Positions 59,634 to 64,000 of a stretch of DNA of 64,000 bases are shown here, piece after piece. A program made the translations under genes and the position numbers. Under the pieces are notes generated by a model, which saw nothing but the letters and a program-made list of their open reading frames with translations, made no database searches and was not told where the DNA came from. The stretch's first letter is position 1; each line of letters opens with the position of its first letter. Origin of the DNA: Burkholderiaceae bacterium (lineage in GTDB: Bacteria; Pseudomonadota; Gammaproteobacteria; Burkholderiales; Burkholderiaceae_C); assembly GCA_017992055.1 (NCBI GenBank), contig JAGOPK010000002.1:186001-250000 (forward strand), given 5' to 3'.

Positions 59634-61649
59634 ATGATTCTTCTGAAGAACCTCACGCTGCGCCGCGGCACCAAGGTGGTGTTGCAAGACGCCAGCGTCA
59701 CGCTGAACCCCGGCGAGAAGGTGGCCCTGGTGGGCCGCAACGGCGCCGGCAAGTCCAGCCTGTTTTCGCTGATCACGCATCGCCTGCAGGCCGATGCCGG
59801 CGATGTGGAGATGCCGCCGCGCTGGCGCGTCGGCGAGGTCGCCCAGCACATGCCCGAGACCGAGCAGGGCGCCACCGACTTCGTGCTCGAAGGCGACCTG
59901 CCGCTGATGGAGGCGCGCAGCCAGCTGGAGGCCGCCGAGGCCGCCGACGACGGCCATGCCATCGCCGAGGCCCATGTGGCGCTGGAGCAGGCCGGTGCCT
60001 TTGATGCGCCCAGCCGCGCCCAGTCGCTGCTGCTGGGCCTGGGCTTCAAGACCACCCAGCTGGACGCGCCGGTGAACAGCTTCTCGGGCGGCTGGCGCAT
60101 GCGGTTGCAGCTGGCGCGGGCGCTGATGTGCCCGGCCGACCTGCTGCTGCTGGACGAGCCCACCAACCACCTGGACCTGGACGCCCTGGTCTGGCTGGAA
60201 GGCTGGCTGAAGCGCTTTCCGGGCCTGATGCTGGTGATCAGCCACGACCGCGAGTTCCTCGATGCGGTGACCTCGGTCACCGTGCATCTGGACAATGCCA
60301 ACCTGACCCGCTACGGCGCCAGCTATTCGGGCTTCGAGCTGATGCGCGCCGAGCGCATGGAGCAGCAGGCCGCGGCCTTCAGCCGCCAGCAGGAGAAGAT
60401 CGCCCACCTGCAGCGCTTCATCGACCGCTTCAAGGCCAAGGCCAGCAAGGCCAAGCAGGCGCAGAGCCGGGTCAAGGCGCTGGACCGCATGGCCAAGCTG
60501 GCACCGGTGCTGACCGACAGCGAATTCGACTTCGAGTTCAAGGAGCCGGCCAACCTGCCGAATCCGATGCTGACGATGCGCGATCTCAACTGCGGCTATG
60601 GCGACAAGGTCATCGTGCGCAACATCGACCGCACCGTGCTGGCCGGCCAGCGCATCGGCATCCTGGGCGCCAACGGCCAGGGCAAGTCGACCTTCGTCAA
60701 AACCATCGCCCATGCGCTGGCGCCGATCGCCGGCACGCTGACCGAGGGCAAGGGCTTGTCCATCGGCTACTTCGCGCAGCAGGAGCTGGACCTGCTGAGC
60801 GAAGACGACACGCCGCTGCAACGCATGGTGCGGCTGGCGCGCGAGCTGGGCGTCAACGGCGGCGAAGGCCGCGAGCAGGACCTGCGCAACTTCCTGGGCC
60901 AGTTCCGCTTCACCGGCGACATGGTGCACCAGCGCGTGGGCACGCTGTCGGGCGGCGAGCGCGCGCGCCTGGTGATGGCCACCATCGTCTGGCAGAAGCC
61001 CAACCTGCTGCTGCTGGACGAACCGACCAACCACCTGGACCTGAACACCCGCGAGGCGCTGTCGATCGCGCTGAACGAGTTCGAGGGCACGGTGATGCTG
61101 GTCAGCCACGACCGGGCCCTGCTGCGCGAGGTCTGCGACGAGTTCTGGCTGGTCACCGCCGGCGGCGTGCTGCCGTTTGACGGCGACCTGGACGACTACC
61201 AGAAATGGCTGCTGGAGGTGAGCCGGGCGATTGCCCGCGGCCAGCAGCCGCCGCCCCCGCCCAAGCCGCAACTGGCCAGCGACAGCGCCGCCAGCGCCAG
61301 CCCGGCAGGCGCCGGCAAGAGCCCGTCCAAGACCGCGCCGGCGCCCGCCGCCAAGACCGTGAACCCGCGCGACGACCGCAAGGCCGCGGCCCAGGCGCGC
61401 AGCGATCTGGCCAACCGCACGCGGCCGCTGCGCAATGCGCTGGCCGGCATCGATGCGCGCATGGAGAAGCTGGCCGCCGAGAAGAGCGCGCTGGAAGCGC
61501 GCTTTGCCGACGGCTCACTCAGCGCTGCAGACGACATCGCCGAGGCCGGCCGCCGCCTCAACCACATCGCCGCCGAGCTGGCGATGCAGGAGGAGCGCTG
61601 GCTGGAACTGCAGACCGAGATCGAGGCCCTGACCAGCGCCGCCGGCTGA
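59634..61649 (+). CDS. ABC-F family ATPase, YheS type
   Basis: A 671-residue soluble protein with two ABC domains and no membrane segment. The first Walker A is GRNGAGKSSLFSL, signature FSGGWRMRLQLARAL, Walker B LLLLDEPTNHLDLD. The second Walker A is GANGQGKSTFVKT, signature LSGGERARLVMATI. Between them is the P-site tRNA interaction motif region with FIDRFKAKASKAKQAQSRVKAL, typical of ABC-F factors that act on the ribosome. The C-terminus is a Pro/Ala linker and a coiled coil (about residues 580-668). Segment order matches E. coli YheS. Start ATG 59634 fits the family. Confidence 0.93.
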   Translation: MILLKNLTLRRGTKVVLQDASVTLNPGEKVALVGRNGAGKSSLFSLITHRLQADAGDVEMPPRWRVGEVAQHMPETEQGATDFVLEGDLPLMEARSQLEAAEAADDGHAIAEAHVALEQAGAFDAPSRAQSLLLGLGFKTTQLDAPVNSFSGGWRMRLQLARALMCPADLLLLDEPTNHLDLDALVWLEGWLKRFPGLMLVISHDREFLDAVTSVTVHLDNANLTRYGASYSGFELMRAERMEQQAAAFSRQQEKIAHLQRFIDRFKAKASKAKQAQSRVKALDRMAKLAPVLTDSEFDFEFKEPANLPNPMLTMRDLNCGYGDKVIVRNIDRTVLAGQRIGILGANGQGKSTFVKTIAHALAPIAGTLTEGKGLSIGYFAQQELDLLSEDDTPLQRMVRLARELGVNGGEGREQDLRNFLGQFRFTGDMVHQRVGTLSGGERARLVMATIVWQKPNLLLLDEPTNHLDLNTREALSIALNEFEGTVMLVSHDRALLREVCDEFWLVTAGGVLPFDGDLDDYQKWLLEVSRAIARGQQPPPPPKPQLASDSAASASPAGAGKSPSKTAPAPAAKTVNPRDDRKAAAQARSDLANRTRPLRNALAGIDARMEKLAAEKSALEARFADGSLSAADDIAEAGRRLNHIAAELAMQEERWLELQTEIEALTSAAG

Positions 61650-61661
61650 GGGCGCGGCGGA

Positions 61662-62984
61662 TCAGTCGCTGCTGACCCACTCCACGTCCGCCCCCAGCGC
61701 ATTGAGGTTCTCGACGAAGCGCGGGTGGGCGCGGCGGATCGGCAGCGCGTTCAGGATCACCGACTTGCCCGGGATGCTGGCCGCCAGCATGAACAGCGCA
61801 ATCGCCACGCGGATGATGTAGGGGCTCTCGACGGTGGCCGGCACCAGCGGCTTGCCGCCGTAGACGATGAGCCGGTGCGGATCGCACAGCACCGCATGCG
61901 CGCCGAACTTGCTGAGCTCGGCGCTCCAGCCGAGTGCGCCTTCGTAGACCTTGTTCCAGAACATCACCGAGCCTTCGGCGCGCACGCCCAGCGCGATGAA
62001 GATCGGCAGCAGGTCGGCCGGCACATAGGGCCAGGGCGCGGCCTCCACCTTCTGCAGGATGTTGCTGGTGAACGGCGGCTTGACCTTCAGCGGCCCGTCG
62101 ACGACGGCGCGGCTGTGGCCGCCCTCGTGCACGATCTGCACGCCGAACTTGGCGAAGGTGCGGTCCAGCAGCGGGAACTGCGCCACCGCGTCGTTGCGCA
62201 CCAGCACGTCGCCGCCGGTGATGGCGCTCAGCGCCAGGAAGGTGGCGACCTCGTGGAAGTCGTCGGTGAAGGTGAATTCGGTGCCGCCCAGGGCCTCGAC
62301 GCCGGTGATGCCCAGCTGCGAGCCGCCCTGGCCGTCGATCCTGGCGCCCAGCGCAGCCAGAAAGCTGCAGAACTCCTGCACATGGGGCTCGCAGGCGGCA
62401 TTGGTCAGCGTGGAGCGGCCCTGGGCCGTGACCGCGCAGAGCACGAAGTTCTCGGTGGTGGTCACCGAGGCATATTCCAGCCAGTGGGCGGCGGCGGCAA
62501 AGCGCCTGGGGCCGCCGCTGCCCGACGATCCACCCACCCGCACCGTGGTCATGCCCGGCGCATGCTCGACCGTGGCGCCGAAGGCGCGGAAGACCTCGAT
62601 GTGCGGATCGACCTCGCGCACGCCCAGCGTGCAGCCGGTGACATCGTCCTGCAGCACGGCGATGCCGAAGCGGTGCAGCATGGCCGGCACCAGCATGATG
62701 GACGAGCGCATGCCGGCGGGCATGCGGGCGCGCTCCACGTCCAGGTCGGTGCCATGCTGGATGCGCAGCGTGCCCGTGGCATGGTCCATGGCCACCGACG
62801 AGCCCAGCTGCTCGAAGAAGGCCAGCAGCTTGCGCACATCGGTGATGTCGGGCACGCGGTGCAGCACCAGCGGCTGGTCGGTCAGCAGCGTGGCGCACAG
62901 CACCGGCAGCACCGCGTTCTTGTTTGCCGAGGGGGCGATGCGGCCGCGCAGGGGACGGCCGCCATGGACGATCAGGTCACTCAT
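61662..62984 (-). CDS. Divergent MurA-family enolpyruvyl transferase
   Basis: A 440-residue EPSP/MurA-fold protein. The active-site lysine/asparagine pair is SANKNAV (K22-N23), where MurA usually has S-G-A-K-N-A. The PEP-binding cysteine is C118 in DDVTGCTLGVREVDPH. The general-acid aspartate is in YVPADLLPIF, and arginines equivalent to R371 and R397 are present near the C-terminus. It should transfer enolpyruvate to UDP-N-acetylglucosamine or a related substrate. The wording departs from housekeeping MurA at several conserved positions, so it may be a paralogue (inference). It starts 63 bases from divergent ohrR. Confidence 0.83.
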   Translation of the reverse strand: MSDLIVHGGRPLRGRIAPSANKNAVLPVLCATLLTDQPLVLHRVPDITDVRKLLAFFEQLGSSVAMDHATGTLRIQHGTDLDVERARMPAGMRSSIMLVPAMLHRFGIAVLQDDVTGCTLGVREVDPHIEVFRAFGATVEHAPGMTTVRVGGSSGSGGPRRFAAAAHWLEYASVTTTENFVLCAVTAQGRSTLTNAACEPHVQEFCSFLAALGARIDGQGGSQLGITGVEALGGTEFTFTDDFHEVATFLALSAITGGDVLVRNDAVAQFPLLDRTFAKFGVQIVHEGGHSRAVVDGPLKVKPPFTSNILQKVEAAPWPYVPADLLPIFIALGVRAEGSVMFWNKVYEGALGWSAELSKFGAHAVLCDPHRLIVYGGKPLVPATVESPYIIRVAIALFMLAASIPGKSVILNALPIRRAHPRFVENLNALGADVEWVSSD

Positions 62985-63017
62985 GGACGGATTGTGCGAT
63001 GACCCTATTGATTGTGC

Positions 63018-63030
63018 GCAATTGAATTGC
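63018..63030. promoter_or_regulatory. OhrR-type operator
   Basis: GCAATT-G-AATTGC is a perfect inverted repeat with the AATTNAATT core typical of OhrR boxes. It lies 18 bases before the ohrR ATG and 34 bases before the divergent murA-like start. A TTGATT at 63008 could be a -35 with a -10 near 63033, so the operator would sit inside the promoter. Confidence 0.75.
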
Positions 63031-63047
63031 TCGCTACAGTTCGCCCC

Positions 63048-63542
63048 ATGCCCTCGCGCCGCCCTGCTCCCGAACACACCGCCGCACCGGCCGCCGAGGC
63101 CTGGCTGGCGCTGGACCAGCAGCTGTGCTTTGCGCTGTATTCGGCCTCGCTGGCGATGACCAAGATGTACAAGCCGCTGCTGGAGCCGCTGGGCCTGACC
63201 TATCCGCAGTACCTGGTGATGCTGGCGCTGTGGGAGCAGGACGACCAGAACGTCAGCGCCCTCGGCCAGCGCCTGCACCTCGACTCGGGCACGCTGACGC
63301 CGCTGCTCAAGCGCCTGCAGCTGCAGGGCCTGGTCGAGCGCAGCCGCGATGCCGCCGACGAGCGCCGGCTGCGCGTCACGCTCACCCATGCCGGCCGGGC
63401 CATCAAGGCCCGCGCGCTGGCCGTGCCCCAGGCCGTGGCCTGCGCCACCGCCTGCGACCTCGACCAGATCCAGCGCCTGACCTCCGAGCTGCGCCAGCTG
63501 CGCGAGCAGCTCGCCACCCTGTCCCCCGCCGCGGCGGCCTGA
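63048..63542 (+). CDS. ohrR: OhrR-type MarR family organic peroxide sensor
   Basis: A 164-residue MarR repressor. The reactive cysteine is C27 in LDQQLCFALYSAS, at the position used by OhrR to sense organic hydroperoxides. YKPLLEPLGLTYPQYLVMLALWE and the winged helix GTLTPLLKRLQLQGLVERSRDAADERRLRVTLT are typical. A second type of cysteine (ACATACD) near the C-terminus could form the disulfide of two-Cys OhrR proteins. It probably represses itself and the downstream ohr from the operator at 63018. ATG 63048 is used; an upstream TTG would run through the operator. Confidence 0.93.
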   Translation: MPSRRPAPEHTAAPAAEAWLALDQQLCFALYSASLAMTKMYKPLLEPLGLTYPQYLVMLALWEQDDQNVSALGQRLHLDSGTLTPLLKRLQLQGLVERSRDAADERRLRVTLTHAGRAIKARALAVPQAVACATACDLDQIQRLTSELRQLREQLATLSPAAAA

Positions 63543-63600
63543 AGTCCAGGCCACCGCTTTTTGTCCACCCCAGCCCCCTGTCCCGCCAAAGGAGCCCCGC

Positions 63601-64000
63601 ATGGCCATCAACCCGACCCTGTACACCGCCACCGCCACCGCCACCGGCGGCCGCACCGGCAGCATCGAATCCAGCGACGGCCGCCTGAAGGGCTCGCTGT
63701 CCACGCCCAAGGGCCTGGGCGGCGACGACGGCCCCGGCACCAACCCCGAGCAGCTGTTTGCCGCCGGCTACTCGGCCTGCTTCATCGGTGCGATGAAGGC
63801 CGTGTCGATGCGCCAGAAGATCAAGCTGCCGGCCGAGGTCAGCATCACCAGCCAGGTCGGCATCGGCCCGCTGGTCGGCAAGGAAGGCGCCTTCGGCATC
63901 TCGGTGGCCATGAGCATCAGCGTGCCGGGCATGGACCGCGCGGCGCTGGAGGCCCTGGTGGCCACGGCCCACGAGGTCTGCCCGTACAGCAATGCCACCC
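63601..64000 (+). CDS. ohr: Organic hydroperoxide resistance protein Ohr (3' end outside window)
   Basis: The first 133 codons of an Ohr/OsmC-family peroxidase, cut by the window edge (the family is about 140 residues). The two catalytic cysteines are C60 in GYSACFIGAM and C127 in HEVCPYSNAT. The N-terminus NPTLYTATATATGGRTGSI is typical. Ohr reduces organic hydroperoxides with lipoylated proteins as reductant. An AAAGGAG lies seven bases before the ATG. It follows ohrR by 58 bases with no separate operator visible, so the two are probably co-transcribed. Confidence 0.95.
   Translation, partial: MAINPTLYTATATATGGRTGSIESSDGRLKGSLSTPKGLGGDDGPGTNPEQLFAAGYSACFIGAMKAVSMRQKIKLPAEVSITSQVGIGPLVGKEGAFGISVAMSISVPGMDRAALEALVATAHEVCPYSNAT

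Noticed and set aside
63618-63650. Short direct repeats (CCACCG) as a possible repeat array
   Set aside because: They encode the Thr-Ala run at the N-terminus of Ohr and are a codon-usage effect; no spacers or array structure.

Overview
This is one contiguous, very GC-rich stretch of bacterial chromosome. Codon usage is strongly GC-biased at third positions, so long spurious open frames run antisense to almost every gene. Family content and gene order fit a betaproteobacterium of the order Burkholderiales, probably in the Rubrivivax/Leptothrix/Ideonella/Aquincola group. The supporting orders are mfd divergent from ispD-ispF beside an EnvZ-type kinase, smc-zipA-ligA, and dapC-dapD-pilU-like-prmB. 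A PEP-CTERM protein and a large liv/beta-oxidation locus also fit. This placement is inference from content, not from a marker gene. I see no rRNA, tRNA, CRISPR array, transposase or prophage. No stretch longer than about 300 bases lacks a gene.

Layout. 1-5.6 kb: the 3' end of a sensor kinase, then ispF and ispD on the minus strand (ispD carries an extra C-terminal VOC-type domain), then mfd. 5.7-7.3 kb, minus strand: a PEP-CTERM surface protein and an orphan DUF4212 symporter small subunit. 7.4-12.9 kb, plus strand: prfB with its programmed +1 frameshift, pepN, fbp with a clear terminator, and a YCII/DGPF-domain protein. 12.9-33.0 kb: a 20-kb block of 17 genes, all on the minus strand. It runs from an acyl-CoA synthetase through livKHMGF, a bifunctional enoyl-CoA hydratase/3-hydroxyacyl-CoA dehydrogenase, a PM20D1-like M20 hydrolase, a thiolase, an acyl-CoA dehydrogenase, an SDR, a PaaI-type thioesterase and an MDR reductase to GNAT, AidB, GST and SDR genes. 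Many of these overlap by 1-4 bases. Rho-independent terminators after the synthetase, after livK and after livF divide it into separate units.

33.1-38.4 kb: msrB, yciB, bolA, a parvulin-type PPIase, a LolD/YbbA-like ATPase and a TesA-like esterase that diverge from one shared CATG, and a FecR/DUF6600-type protein with a repetitive tail. 38.4-49.8 kb, mostly minus: peptide deformylase, an ArsB/NhaD-type transporter, ligA, zipA and smc, with a second M1 aminopeptidase on the plus strand between ligA and zipA. 49.9-61.6 kb: queF, an MFS transporter, a phospholipase D lipoprotein (minus), a peroxiredoxin, a SET-domain protein, dapC, dapD, a PilT/PilU-type ATPase, prmB, a zinc alcohol dehydrogenase and a YheS-type ABC-F ATPase. 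61.7-64 kb: a divergent MurA-family enzyme (minus) back to back with ohrR and ohr (ohr is cut by the window end), with an OhrR-type operator in the shared gap.

How the genes work together. The 12.9-33 kb block reads as uptake of an amino-acid-like or acid substrate, CoA activation, and a full beta-oxidation turn. The PM20D1-like hydrolase inside it suggests that N-acyl amino acids could be a substrate; this is inference. The rest is mostly housekeeping: isoprenoid precursors, transcription-coupled repair, translation termination, gluconeogenesis, lysine/peptidoglycan precursors, chromosome segregation and division, and peroxide defence.
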